64,000 nucleotides of DNA from Doryteuthis pealeii (GCA_023376005.1 CM042142.1:49344859-49408858); one strand, 5' to 3'. Counted from the stretch's first letter, positions 43,650 through 55,345 are shown. Translations and numbers: made by a program. The notes: a model not told the origin generated them from the sequence alone.

Positions 43650-45038
43650 AACTGTATCTGAATATTGCTCTTCATCTTTCTATCAATTTGGCTATAAAGA
43701 CAAAAAAGATTATTATTATTTCCCTCTTTGTGAGTTTTTTTTACACCAGCGTTAGCTGATGGTCTTTCACTGAAGCCTACGCAGGTCTCTAGGACTCTTC
43801 TGGGTATTTTAGCCGATCTCAATAGAGCTGTAGTCTGGATGGTCTCGATTCTTCCCCTGATTTCTAATCCAGACACATTCTTTTCCAGAGCTTTGGAAAC
43901 CATTCCCAGGGCACCAATTGCAATTGGTACAACCTTTACCTTCATGTTCCACAGTTTCCACAGTTCTCTGGCAAGGGTCAAGTACTTTGTCTACTCTTTA
44001 ATTTTTCTTTTAATTTTTACTCGGTGGTAGGCCGGACAGCAAATTCCCGGAGATGATAGCTGGTCTCTTCTCTTGTCGATCAATACTGTCCCGGTTTCCT
44101 GGTGCGGGATTAGGGTGATTCCTTTTATTTATTACTCCTTTTTGAGTTTTCACATCAAAGCATTAGCTGATGGTCTTCTACTGGAGTCTGGGTGACAGCA
44201 AGTCTCCTCAGGTCTCCAGGACTCTTCTGAGTATTCTGGCAGATTGCAGCAGTGCAGTGTTTGCTGAATGGTTTTCAATCCTTCCTCTGATATCGCAAAC
44301 TTTCCAAACCTTTTCTAATCCTTGTTGGGACTGTTCAAGTGCAGCCAACACAATTGGTATGCACTTTCACTTTCATATTCCATAAACCTTTTTCAGGTTT
44401 CTCTGGTCCAGATATTTGTCCATTTTTTTCAATTGTCCTTTAGCTTCACCCTGTGATCTGCTGGCACTGCAAATCCACCAGTGCGACAAGTTCTTTCTTT
44501 TTTGTTTATCACACTAGGTCTGGTCTTCTTGCTGGGATAAGGTGATCGTTTTTATTTCAAAGTCCCAGAGAATTTATGCGTTTCGTTCTCGAGAACAGAT
44601 TCTGGTTTTATGCATATACCATTTTGTTGTGTGGTCCAAATTTAATTTTTTGCATAAATTCCCAGTGGATCACCTCCCAACCCAGTCGTGTCTAGTTTTG
44701 TATTCTCGTTGTGCTAGTTTGCTACAATATTATTATTATTTTATTATTAATTATTATTATTATATTATTATTATTATTATTTCACTCCTTTTTTGAGTTT
44801 TTCACAGTGTTAGCTGATGGTATTTCACTGGAGTCTGAGTGACAACAAGTCTGCTCAGGTCTCCAGGACTTCTGGGTATTCTAGCTGATTGCTGATTAAT
44901 TAAAATACTCATACTGTGATATATCCACAGGTTCTGAATACCCGAAGAGTCCTGGAGACCAGGGAAAACTTGTTTGTCACTCAGACTCCAGTGAAATACC
45001 ATAAGCTAATGCGATGTGAAAAACTCAAAAGGAGTGGA

Positions 45039-45075
<37 letters not shown>

Positions 45076-45083
45076 TAATAATA

Positions 45084-45153
<70 letters not shown>

Positions 45154-45728
45154 TGGTCAAAGTGGAATACTAATTGTAGTTGGTGCACTTGTAACGGTCC
45201 AAATAAACTTGGAAAAAAAACTGGAGGATCTGGAAATCAGACGAAGAATTGAGACCATCCAGACTACCGCATTGCTGCAATTGGCTAGAATTCTCAGAAG
45301 AGTCCTGGATACATGAGGAGACTTGTTGTCACTCAACCTCCAGTGAAATACCATCAGCAAAAGCTTATTTGAAAAACTCAAAAGGAAAGAAATAATAATA
45401 ACTCATTAGAGTTCGATCCTCACTGGATGTTTAATACATATAGCCTTGTTGCCAGTCTAAGTTAAGTTTTAATGTAAAACTTTTGCCTGGCTTTAATTAA
45501 TTGGCGGTTCTTTAAGATCCGGAAACGAATCATAAAACTAAGGGACTTTGGGCGTTTTCTCTGGAAAGGAACTCGTATGCAAGATTGTTATAAGTGTCGT
45601 CAAACAAGACCCCCTCTTGAATCATTTTTTTAATTCTTTTTTCCCACACTTTTGTGCACTTATTCACTCAATCATCTCTATTATTATTATTTATTATTAT
45701 TATTTTATTATTATTATTATTATTATTA

Positions 45729-45764
<36 letters not shown>

Positions 45765-45935
45765 CCTTTTGAGTTTTTACATCAGTGTTAGCTGATGGTC
45801 TTTCACTGGAGTCTGAGTGACAGCAAGTCTCCTCAGGTCTCCAGGACTCTTCTGAGTATTATGGCAGATTGCAGCAGTGCAGTGTTCTGAATGGTTTCAA
45901 TCCTTCCTCTGATATCTAAACTTTCCAAACCCTTT
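43608..45935. mobile_element. Cluster of LINE 3'-end fragments and (TTA)n tracts
   Basis: Same LINE family as 30.4 kb: 43,735-44,100 (minus, with LARELWKLWNMKVKVVPIAI and GALGMVSKALEKNVSGLEI), 44,130-44,735 (minus), 44,785-44,890 (minus), 44,920-45,040 (plus), 45,150-45,395 (plus) and 45,765-45,935 (minus). (TTA)n or (ATA)n runs separate them. The run at about 45,040-45,152 changes from (ATA)n to (TTA)n and is self-complementary over about 110 bp. Confidence 0.65.
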
Positions 45936-45949
45936 ATTATTATTATTAT

Positions 45950-46330
45950 TATCAGGACATGTGGATATACCACAGTATGATGATTTAATGCATTATGTTC
46001 GATAGATACAAATTAGCGTTATCACTTCCGCACGCTCACCCCTTCTCCCTATCTTCTCCCTGTTCTCATTCTTTCTGTATAGCATGTCCTTTTTCTTTCA
46101 TTTATTTCTTTATAATATATTTCTTATAAATAAACGGAATGGTCCATTATTTAGCTGAGGTGACGATAATCATGGGAAAAACAAATTTGGTGGATAAATA
46201 ACACCAGACAATAAGGATTTACATTTTTGCATTTCATCTTGAACAATTTGGACGGTCTGATTTTTAGCCAGAGGGTGTTGCAAGATGATAACGGTCGTAC
46301 TTTTAAAGAGCATGAGTATTAATGTAGAGA
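45950..46330 (-). repeat. Family D copy
   Basis: Counterpart of 32,510-32,905, joined here directly to a (TTA)n run and LINE fragment instead of to family F. Confidence 0.6.
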
Positions 46331-46559
46331 TCATTTCCATAAAGTGCGGAGCGAATAATTTTGGACTGCATCACTTGTTTTTAAATTTAGAACTATGTTT
46401 ATAATGAATTAAAGGTAATTTATGAGGAAGTGCGTCCGGTCCCCTGCCTCCAAATTGCTGCCCGGTGAATTTTAAAATAACAACCCAAAGCTTTCGGTGC
46501 CACATCCGTGTTACTTGAAAGAAAACAACCAACTTAGTGCGCTTAAATGTATTTTTTTG

Positions 46560-46825
46560 GGGGGGGGGATTTCTCTTTTGTCTTAATTCTTGTTTATTTA
46601 TAGAAATTTGTCGTAATTCTGGTTCATTTATGTAATTTGTCGTAATTCTGGTTTATTTACCCGTAATTTGTCATAATTCTTGTTTATTTACCGTAATTCT
46701 TGTTTATTTATCGTAATAAACAGAAAATCTTAGTTATTTAATAGATAGATAGATAGATAGATGAAGAATGGATAGTTTTTGAATAGACTAAGATAGATAG
46801 ATAGATTGAATAGATAGATAAACAA
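46560..46825. repeat. Minisatellite and (GATA)n
   Basis: TTCTTGTTTATTTA-type units at 46,580-46,715 and GATA repeats at about 46,740-46,765 and 46,790-46,822, as at 33.14-33.36 kb. Confidence 0.75.
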
Positions 46826-46979
46826 TAGGTAACCTATTTTACCGTGAAATTTACCTCCCCTATATTTAACACAATGAAACTTGCAGAGCTTGGGGTCGTT
46901 ATTTAGATTCACCGGGCAGCAATTTCGGGAGGCAGGGACCGGGACGCACTTCCTCATAAATTACCAAATATATACATAC

Positions 46980-47025
46980 AAATAATATATAAATCAATCA
47001 TAATCAAATATATACACATATATAT

Positions 47026-47087
<62 letters not shown>

Positions 47088-47640
47088 CTTGCTAGTGTCT
47101 ATACAGATTCCAACTATCCATGGAATACTATAGGTTCATGGATTATATACATATAATAAACAAATATATACATACAATTATTAATAGGTAATCAGATAAG
47201 CAAATGATTTTTTTTGTTTTAATGTATATTCAGTTTAATAATGTCTCCAGTCATTCTTATTTATGTATATAATAAATCAAAACTTCTAAAGAATTATTAA
47301 AAATTAAATAAACTATCTATTGTGAGGGAGAATATTTTCCCTACTCGTCCGACGAAAGACATAAATGATAAGATACTGACTAGACGTAATAGCTAGCCTT
47401 TGCTGGCAACACATTGCCATTACTGCTATGCAATAACTGGGTATTTTCCTTCCTATTCCTATTCTCGTTATATTTTCCTGGATGAAGGTAATAAACTTTA
47501 TTGTTAACCATTCTGGATTTTGATGTTGTTTTTAATAACTATCAAACAACAATATCCATGGCAAGTTCAGTGAGCACTTGCAAATATTCGCTTTTCCTTA
47601 GAATCGCCCATTAGAAAGTACACTCTTACCATTTCTTTAT
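46980..47640. other. (AT)n tract and unassigned sequence
   Basis: (AT)n at about 47,015-47,080, then counterpart of 33,620-34,190 with few differences. Confidence 0.6.
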
Positions 47641-48285
47641 AAAAATATAATTTCTTTCTAAACCGGAGATAATAGGATTTCATTATTTTTAGTGGAACAT
47701 TGTACAATCAAAACGGGTATTATTGGATATTACTTGTTAACAAACTTTGTAATAAAAAAGATGAATATGTAGCAGCATTAAAATAAATATACCTCTTATA
47801 TTTATGTTAATGAAATTTTAATTTTGGGTTAAAGTGGTGTTGCAATTTTTTTTAAACAAGGTTGAAATTTCGTTTTTGATTACGGTGGTGTTGCAATTGT
47901 ATTTTTGGTCACGGAGGTGTAGCAAATTTCCTTTTTGTTTACGGTGGTATTGCAATTGTATTTTGGGTTACGGAGGTTTTGAAAATTTCGTTTTTGGTTA
48001 CGATGATATTGCACTTGTATTTTTGGTTACGGTGGTGTTGCAAATTTCGTTTTTTGGTTACGGTATTATTACAATTTTATTTTTTGGTTACGGATGTATT
48101 ACAAATTCATTTTTGTTTACGGAGGTGTTGGAATTGTATTTTTAGTTACAGAGTTACAATTTTATTTTTTGTGTTTCAACGCTGTCCTATTTGTAATGAA
48201 TAATACCTAACAATATCAGTTTTTATTTTATAATAAATCCTGGTATATTTGGTTCATAAAGAAATGGTACTAAATGATATTAAAC
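47640..48285. mobile_element. Family E element with internal minisatellite
   Basis: As at 34,190-34,830. The right terminus is shortened: TTTTATTTTATAAT joins AAATCCTGGTATATTTGG directly, losing the GTTCCAC end. Confidence 0.65.
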
Positions 48286-48289
48286 AATG

Positions 48290-49075
48290 TCAATTCTGAG
48301 CCCACCCCCTTCGGATGACAAAGATGCAGCATACGGTCAATATTTAAGTGGAGTTTAACAGTTTCCAATGTTGAGTTTTCCTTCTCCTAGACCGATTTCG
48401 ATCATCATCATCATGTCGCGCAAGTAGCACGGTTATCCATGACAATCTCTCGCCAACCTTCCCTATCATTCATCGACCCTGGGAGCTCCTCCGCGTAGCA
48501 GCCAGCATCCTCACATAGTTGGTCAATGTAGGTCCTGGCTGGGCGGCCCACATTAGCGTGTCAATGTGCTGGCTTCGACAGTAGTACGTCACTTATGAGC
48601 CCATCCTTGCTTCTCCAGCAGTGTCCTGCACGGATGGTTTTGTGAGATGTGTCTTACACGGATGGTTTGTGAGATGGGAGGCAGGTGGCCATACAGTTGC
48701 TTCTTTGTGGGGTGCTGCTCCCACGACTTGTTCAAGACCGCTCGCAGCATTCTTGTGCAGCTCCCATCTAGATTATTCTCATGGCGCTTCCTTAGGGTCC
48801 GAGGGATACAGCCATACAGCAGTACCGATATAACCACAGCCTGGAAGAATCAATCTCTTTAGCTTCCATATGACTGATACTTTGTGGCCAACCATGCCTT
48901 TCCTATTCGTGTGTTATAAGGTTAAAGAACCCGGTATGCTCGACTATCTAACCAGATCTGGTGGGAGAATAATTGGATTGATACCTTTCCCAAGGGTATT
49001 AGCGCCGTGTGAAATGCAAAATGGTCCAGGATTTGAATTCGATTCACTATGTTCATTTCCTACGACAATGATCAT
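48290..49075 (-). pseudogene. RTE-like LINE 3' end fused to SINE A head
   Basis: 48,290-48,905 carries NLDGSCTRMLRAVLNKSW, QLYGHLPPISQTI and a 3' tail with GGTCTAGGAGAAGGAAAACT. 48,906-49,075 is the SINE A head and body. Counterpart of 34,850-35,625. The coding frame is broken in several places. Confidence 0.75.
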
Positions 49076-49151
49076 TTCAAACATTTGATTTTATAAATTT
49101 CCTCTATAAATATTGACATATTTCAGATGAATATATATATATATATAATAT

Positions 49152-49183
<32 letters not shown>

Positions 49184-49259
49184 ATATATATAATAGAATT
49201 ATTACCATGGCCAACTCATCTGGTTCTTGTATATGTATCACACACACACACACACACAC

Positions 49260-49495
49260 GCATATATATATTTACCAACCCTTCCGCACGAGCAGGATGC
49301 GACCCGGGTCAATTTCTTAAGCGGAGTTAACAGGTTTGAATTCAGAGTTTTCCTTCTAGACCGGTTGCCTAACCAAAGTTAAAAAGAACCCAGTCTGCCC
49401 CTACTATTTACACCCAGCTGGAGGAGAGTAGGGTTCATACCTTTCACAGGGTATTAGCACATAAAGTGAAATAATCGCCAAGTCCAGGATTTGGA
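49260..49495 (-). mobile_element. SINE A present only in the right copy
   Basis: TTTACCAACCCTTCCGCACG through GTATTAGCACATAAAGTGAA to AAGTCCAGGATTTGGAC. It sits in an (AT)n/(CA)n tract, with CACGCATATATATA on one side and CACGCACATATATATA on the other, compatible with a target duplication. The left copy has an uninterrupted tract here (about 35,800-35,870). Confidence 0.75.
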
Positions 49496-49499
49496 CACA

Positions 49500-49501
49500 C
49501 G

Positions 49502-49540
<39 letters not shown>

Positions 49541-49647
49541 TATTTATAAGATGGTCTGAAATAGAATTATTACCATGTCCAATTCATCTGGTTCTTATTA
49601 TATATATATAATATTATTTATATATATTATATATGCCTGTTTGTGAG

Positions 49648-49678
<31 letters not shown>

Positions 49679-49970
49679 TGTGTGTGTGTGTGTGTGTGTA
49701 TGTGTGTGTGTGTGTGTGTGTTTATGAATCAAATATCTTTATATATGCCAATATTAGTTTTAGAGGAACGTCATACAATCAAAATTGATATTGTTAGGAT
49801 GTGCTCGTTTTGTAATGGTTATCGTCGTAGTGAATGAACACACGAACCGTATACATACATATGTGTCTGTGTCTGTGCGTGTCTCTGTGAGTGTCTGTGT
49901 GTCTCTGTGTGTCTGTGTGTGTGTTCTGGTGTGTCTGTGTGTGTCTGATAGACGAAAAGAAAACAAATTT
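49500..49970. repeat. (AT)n, (GT)n and (TGTC)n-like tracts
   Basis: (AT)n at about 49,507-49,545 and 49,650-49,676, (GT)n to 49,722, and GTGTCTGTGT repeats at about 49,862-49,945. Open frames on both strands translate the repeats. Confidence 0.85.
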
Positions 49971-50519
49971 AAGCGTTAATTTTTTTTAAAACTAGCTTTT
50001 CTTCTTCCTAACGATTACGAATCTATCGTGAACTCTACAGCCTGTCGCATCTTCAACCAGATGTTTGTACTCAATACACCCCCCCCCCTAAGGTAAGTTC
50101 ATTTCCATGCGTCACCGGTGGTAAAACGTGTGCTAAGGAACGAAACAGATGTAAACGTTAACTCGTTATTTTGTACATTCTTATTCCGAATTTTTCCTCC
50201 ACTTTGCCTTTTTCTTTCATTTTTTTCTTTTACGGTATTTTTTTTTCTCGTTCTGCCCATCCAAATAAACCTGATGATACGAAAAGATATAAAAATGTCC
50301 CCTTTTGTCAGAGAATTAATGGGCGCATTAAAAAAATTAGTTTTATTTTCATTGCATAATGTTTTCTTTTAATAAAACTAAAATAATAATTAGCACATTT
50401 TTTATCTATTTCTAATTATTATTATTATAATATGTGAGAATGGAAAATGAATCCGACAATATGAGGAAAAATGAGTAAAGAAAAGAAATGTAGATGGATA
50501 AAAAGGAATTTTATTGATA

Positions 50520-50710
50520 TCACTTTTAATCGATATCACTTACACATGTGTTTCGGTCTGTTTATCAAAATGTATACGGATTTACGTTATTATTATTATT
50601 AAAATAATCAGATGGACTTGAAATGATGATGATAATAGTAATAGGAAAAATGTATAAAAATGTTCCGTACACAGAGAGATTTTGACGACCTTCATCTGAG
50701 TGATTTTTTT
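50520..50710 (-). other. Split hammerhead-like sequence with a long insert
   Basis: Minus strand: CAGATGAAGGTC near 50,695, then about 130 nt, then GACCGAAACACATGTGTA near 50,540. GGTC and GACC pair as a stem II and ACACATGTGT is a palindromic stem III, as in the shorter cores. The first box is CAGATGA, not CTGATGA, and the loop is far longer than normal. Confidence 0.25.
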
Positions 50711-50974
50711 ATTTTTTTGAGTGGATTATTATAATATATATATATAATATATTTATATATATATATATATATATTATATATTATATTTATATATATTATA
50801 TTATATTTTTTTATTCTATTTTGTTTTATTTATTTTAATTTTATTTATTTTAATTATCATATTTTTCTAATTTCATTTCATTCATTTTATTGTTATTTAT
50901 ATTGCTTATTCTTTATTATTATTATTATTATTATTATTATATTATTATTATTATTATTATTATTTTATTATTAT

Positions 50975-52010
50975 GTTTTCACACTGGTCGCAACCGGTGC
51001 TTTACTGGAGGCTGAGTGACAACAAGTCTCCTCAGGTCTCCAGCAATCTTCTGCGTATTCTTGCTGATCTTAACAATGCTGTTGTTTGGATGGTCTCAAT
51101 TCTTCCTCTGATTTCCAGTTTACTCAGACTCTTTTTTCCAAACGCTTGGGTATCTTTCCAAGTGTACCAACTACATTTGTCATCTGCCTTGTTCAAAAGT
51201 TTTTTTTATTTATTCATCTGGCAAGGTCCAAGTATTTGTCTAACTTTTCGTTTTTTTTCTTTTGTACTCGGTTATCCACCAGAACGGCAAAATCTACTAG
51301 ATAACATGTTCTTTTGTACTTGTTAATTATCTCTAGGTTTTGTCAACTGGTTGGAATTAGATGATCCGTTTGTATCTCAAAATCACAGAGAACCTTATGC
51401 GTCTCGTTCTCCAGGACGGATTCTAATTTGTGCATATATATATTTACCGACCCCTCCGCACGAGCAGGATGTGACACACGGTCAATTTCTTAAGCGGAGT
51501 TCAACAGGTTTGAATTCAGAGTTTTCCTTCTCCTAGACCGGTTGCCTAACCAAGGTTAAAGAGCCCAGTCTGCCCTACTATTTACCCATAGCTGGAGGGA
51601 GAGTAGGATTCATACCTTTCCCAAGGGTATTTGCGCTAAGTGAAATGCAATTACCACGTCCAGGATTTGAACTCGGGGCGACGAGTCCATTTCCTATGAC
51701 TTTAACCTAATTTGTGCATATATCATTTGGTAGTATGGTCAAAATCTTGCGCAATTCTCAACGGATCATCTTTCCTACATAGTCATACCTAGACCTGTAT
51801 TCCTTTTGTGCTAGTTTGCTGAATTCGCTTATTGCGCGATTAAGTTTCGTCTATGTCTACACACATTCTACACTTGCTATTCTCTTGCGTCTCGTCTATT
51901 TTAGCCTCTAGTTGTTTTTCTTCCCATTTCTGTTTTCTAGTTTCTATCATATTTCTGCTTGTCCACGTGTTGCAATTGCTGCTACTGACTGCTGCAATTA
52001 GTCTTTCTTT
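50975..52010 (-). pseudogene. LINE C-terminus, split by a SINE
   Basis: 50,975-51,425 holds the 3' end. 51,722-52,010 continues upstream: ISEFSKLAQKEYRSRYDYVG follows a cysteine-containing segment, CVECV, that suggests the zinc-knuckle region seen in relatives. The SINE A at 51,440-51,706 interrupts it, with TAATTTGTGCATATA on both sides. Stops and shifts are frequent. Confidence 0.7.
51440..51706 (-). mobile_element. SINE A copy inserted in a LINE
   Basis: TTTACCGACCCCTCCGCACG to TCGGGGCGACGAGTCC and CCTATGACTTTAAC, the full element reversed. The 15-bp direct repeat TAATTTGTGCATATA (about 51,424 and 51,708) marks the insertion. SINE A was therefore active after this LINE copy landed. Confidence 0.85.
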
Positions 52011-52059
52011 GCCTTTTTAGTGTATTCTTCGAGTGCTTGAATTGTTGCATCTAACAATC

Positions 52060-52200
52060 TTCAAAGTAGAGCAGACTGAGCTCTTTGACATTGGTTAGGC
52101 AACCAGTTTAGGAGAAGAAAAACTCTGAATTCAAACCTGTTAAAATCCGCTAATAAAATTAATCATGTGTCGTTTCCTGTTCGTGCGGAGAGGTTGGTAT
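52060..52200 (+). mobile_element. SINE A 3' half
   Basis: AGTAGAGCAGACTGAGCTC, TTGGTTAGGCAACCAGTTTA, GAATTCAAACCTGTTAAAAT and GCGGAGAGGTTGGTATATAT. The tRNA-like head is missing. Confidence 0.75.
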
Positions 52201-52414
52201 ATATAGCATTAAAAAAAAAAAAAAAATAACGACAAAAAAAAACAACAAAAAACTCGACCATTTCCGAAAATCGTCTCTGAAGATAAAGTTTACTTTGAAA
52301 TCGATAAGACAAAAAAAGATCTTTTTGTTTTTATTTTTTATGCGCATTGTATTGGCCTTCAAATCATTAATATATAATAACATAATTAACAATGCTTCAA
52401 GAAATTACCAATTA

Positions 52415-52456
<42 letters not shown>

Positions 52457-52626
52457 TTTTACATTAACAATTTAATGTTATCTTTTTTTTTTTGAATTCT
52501 AGAAATTTTTCCAGAAAATTGGCATTTAGAACCACAATAAAACATGGCTTAGTACATGTCTTGCTATATTCATTGAAATACATTTATTGATATGAGGAGT
52601 AACAGATTGGGTAAAATCCAACAAAA
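52201..52626. other. No recognised gene; (AT)n tract
   Basis: A-rich run after the SINE tail and (AT)n at about 52,418-52,453. Nothing else seen. Confidence 0.6.
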
Positions 52627-53372
52627 TATAATTAAAAATTGAGGAATAACGGATAAAACAAATGTTTATATATTGAAAAGGTGGAGGAAGGATGAGAAGA
52701 GAAGGGGAAGGGCGGATGCGTCGGAAGGTGTGAGGAAAAAGAGCGAGAAGAGAAGGGGGAGTGTCAACAAGAATTTGGTGGCTTATGAGTTCAAAGCGGT
52801 GCGGTCAGAGTAATTGAAAGGCCAGGGTGGAGGAAGGCTCCAGATAGTGGTTGGTGTCTGTTTTGTGTTACAGTTGTGATGGGAGATCGGAATCTTTTGT
52901 CTTGATGTGTTTTGTAAAGACAAACGACACACAAAACACCCTCTTCACACACATAATAAACTTCGATCATACATTCAACTTCAACCACACATGTATCATT
53001 ACTCAAACCCGTACATTGTAAGAGCTTACGCCATTTATGCGAATCAGTGGTCATTGCGAACTCAAAAACCATAAAACAAAGACCTGGTTTATTCCACCTT
53101 GTGCCAGTCATCGGAAAATCGTAACTTAAGAGAACAAAATCAAAATAGACAAAGGATAACTTAGAAAAAAATACACGAAAATGCAAAAATCACATAATCT
53201 CTGAAACCCATCAAAACAAAAAATTCCTCTTCTCACCCTCCCTCCACCTTTTCAATATACAAAAACACTGTAGTTCTTGTCTCAAATAGACTCTGGTGAA
53301 GCTTTGTTAACATACCGAGGCAAAATATCAATTGAATGAAGTTATTCGTTATTCCTCAATTTCTAATCACAT
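52627..53372. mobile_element. 745-bp element with inverted ends
   Basis: Ends AAATTGAGGAATAACG (52,637) and CGTTATTCCTCAATTT (53,347) are inverted, as are inner TATTGAAAAGGTGGAGG and CCTCCACCTTTTCAATA. A minus-strand frame at 52,791-53,186 (131 codons) is among the longest in the window. It has no domain I recognise and no codon signal I can judge; I do not call it a gene. Confidence 0.6.
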
Positions 53373-53404
53373 TTATTGATATATATTTCTCAAGTAAAAG
53401 TAAA

Positions 53405-53650
53405 ACGTCGTCGGGGTGGCCTAAAGTCAGTATCAGCCAATCACCGAGGGAGTCTATCCCCTTTTCACTAGCGCTAGATCAAGGAGATCGTTTTTGTGCC
53501 TGGGGTGGAGCGCCACACCTACCATCAGCTCCTTACTTTATCGCACAGATCCCTGTGCTACTTATACGCTGAGTTGGCGAGGGCCGGTATCGAACTAGGA
53601 ACCTTGTGGTTTCTAACCGAACGCTCTACCGACTGAGCTAACCCAGCCCT
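53405..53650 (-). mobile_element. SINE B copy
   Basis: GTCGTCGGGGTGGCCTAAAG through CACACCTACCATCAGCTCC to ACCGACTGAGCTAACCCAGC: a clean reversed copy. Flanking TATTTCTCAAGTAAA at about 53,385 and 53,650 is a plausible target duplication. Confidence 0.85.
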
Positions 53651-53831
53651 ATTTCTCAAGTAAAGAAATCAAATTTAGAGACTTCAACGTCACAAATGTG
53701 AATACGTGCAAATTGACCTTGTGTCATCCTACTTTTACGGAAACTAATGTATAATGTAATTTTGTATATGTATAAGCAATACCCTATAATCTGTAAACCG
53801 GAAATCTTTTTACTACTTACATCTTATCTTA

Positions 53832-54123
53832 TGGAGGCGCGTGGTCTAATGGTTAGAGTCGTAGGAAATGGACTCGTCGACCCGAGTTCAATTCCTCGAC
53901 GAAGCTGTTTGCATTTCACAAGGCGCTAATACCCTAGGGAATAGCATGAATCCAATTCTCCCTCCAGCTATGGGTAAATAGCAGGGCAGACTGGGCTCTT
54001 TAACCATGGCTAGGTAACCAGTCTAGGAGAAGGAAAACTCTGAATTCAAACCTGTTAAACTCCGCCTAAGAAATTGACCTCGTGTTACATCCTGCTCGCG
54101 CGGAGGGGTTGGTAAATATATAT
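53832..54123 (+). mobile_element. SINE A copy (GTCTAATGG subtype)
   Basis: GGAGGCGCGTGGTCTAATGG to GGAGGGGTTGGTAAATATAT. ATCTTATCTTATG lies before it and CCTTATCCTATGAG after, a possible decayed target duplication. Confidence 0.8.
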
Positions 54124-54206
54124 ACCTTATCCTATGAGGAAAGAAATAATCTCAAGCTCGTCAAACGCACCACTTCAGCGAAAGTTGATACTTGTATACT
54201 GTGTAA

Positions 54207-54503
54207 TTCTAATCTGAACATTAGCTACATAAATGAGAGTAACCTCCCCTTGTTTATTTCACTTTGAGGAAGCCATATGTTTTGGTTTGCTATTTTCATT
54301 TCACTTTAAATCTACACTGAAAAAATAAGAATTTGTTCGAATCAATACAACTGTATGTTTTAACATGAACATATCATAAGATGTGTTCTTAATTGTGTTT
54401 GCACATTATTTTAGATGAACATAATTGTTATTAAGGCTTCCTCAAAGTGAACGAAACAAGGGATGGTTACTCTCATTTATGTAGTTTAATCTTTAGATTA
54501 TCA
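54207..54503. mobile_element. MITE copy, same family as 19,106
   Basis: CTAATCTGAACATTAGC to TTTAGATTATCA with the same inner inverted ends. The right side joins CCTTGGTTAGGTAACC of a SINE A; the left side joins non-SINE sequence. Confidence 0.75.
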
Positions 54504-54720
54504 CCTTGGTTAGGTAACCAGTCTAGGAGAAGGAAAACTCTGAATTCAAACCTGTTAGACTCCGCCTAAGAAATTGACCTTGTGTCACATCCTGCTCGCG
54601 CGGAGGGGTTGGTAAATATATATACCTTATCCTATGAGGAAAGAAATAATCTCAAGCTCGTCAAACGCACCACTTCAGCGAAAGTTGATACTTGTATACA
54701 TTTCTCTGTGTAATTCTCTT
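54504..54720 (+). repeat. Second copy of SINE A 3' half plus its flank
   Basis: 54,524-54,698 repeats 54,024-54,199 almost exactly, including the non-SINE flank CCTTATCCTATGAGGAAAG and AAAGTTGATACTTGTATA. The MITE lies between the two copies. Confidence 0.8.
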
Positions 54721-55150
54721 GTGGCTTCTTTCTTTTTTTTTCTTCTTTTTCTTTTTTTTCCTTTTTTTTTTTTTTTAGGTGTTTGAACGATTTGAATCGA
54801 ATTCTGTCTCGGTTTATCTAACTTGGCAACTCCCGTCTTCCTTTATCGATTGTCCAAACTCTTGGCAATATCCATCGTCTCTTGTTTGCCGAGGAGACTC
54901 ACTTTAGATGGTTACTTTACGAAACCTACTCTTACTGAGATTCCAGAGAATGCCCGTGGCACTATCGTCAGGGGAATACAGGACCGAAGTTGAAATTAAT
55001 GAGGCCAATTTGTCTGCTCGTTCACATTATAATTTGTGATCAACCAATGGTTATCGACGAATTGTAATTACAGAATGGCTCCCAATTAATATCTCTAGAT
55101 AAATAGTAAGGATTTATTGTTAACAATATTGTTATATTATCTATATTAAA
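54721..55150. other. No recognised feature
   Basis: T-rich run at 54,730-54,776, then sequence with near-balanced composition. No domain, splice-supported exon or repeat was matched. Confidence 0.5.
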
Positions 55151-55345
55151 AAAAACATGGAAATAGACTCGTCGACCCGAGTTCAAATTCCGGACAAGGC
55201 TGTTTGTATTTCATTTAAAGCTAATACCTTTGGGAAAGGAATGCATCCAACTATTCTCTCTCCAGCTATGGGTAAATAGTAGGACAGACTGTGCTCTTTA
55301 ACCTTGGTTAGGCAACCAGTCTAGAAGGAAAACTCTTTCAATGCT
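55150..55345 (+). mobile_element. SINE A copy lacking the 3' tail
   Basis: GGAAATAGACTCGTCGACCC to TTGGTTAGGCAACCAGTCTA and GAAGGAAAACTC, then unrelated sequence. The first bases of the head are missing too. Confidence 0.75.

Larger units (their letters stand above)
41300..51665. other. Right copy of the duplicated locus
   Basis: Collinear with 29,400-37,915. The first 3.5 kb after the gap is indel-rich, then quality improves. It has extra material relative to the left copy, mainly 43.06-44.12 kb (family D and a further LINE fragment) and the SINE at 49.26 kb. Confidence 0.8.
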
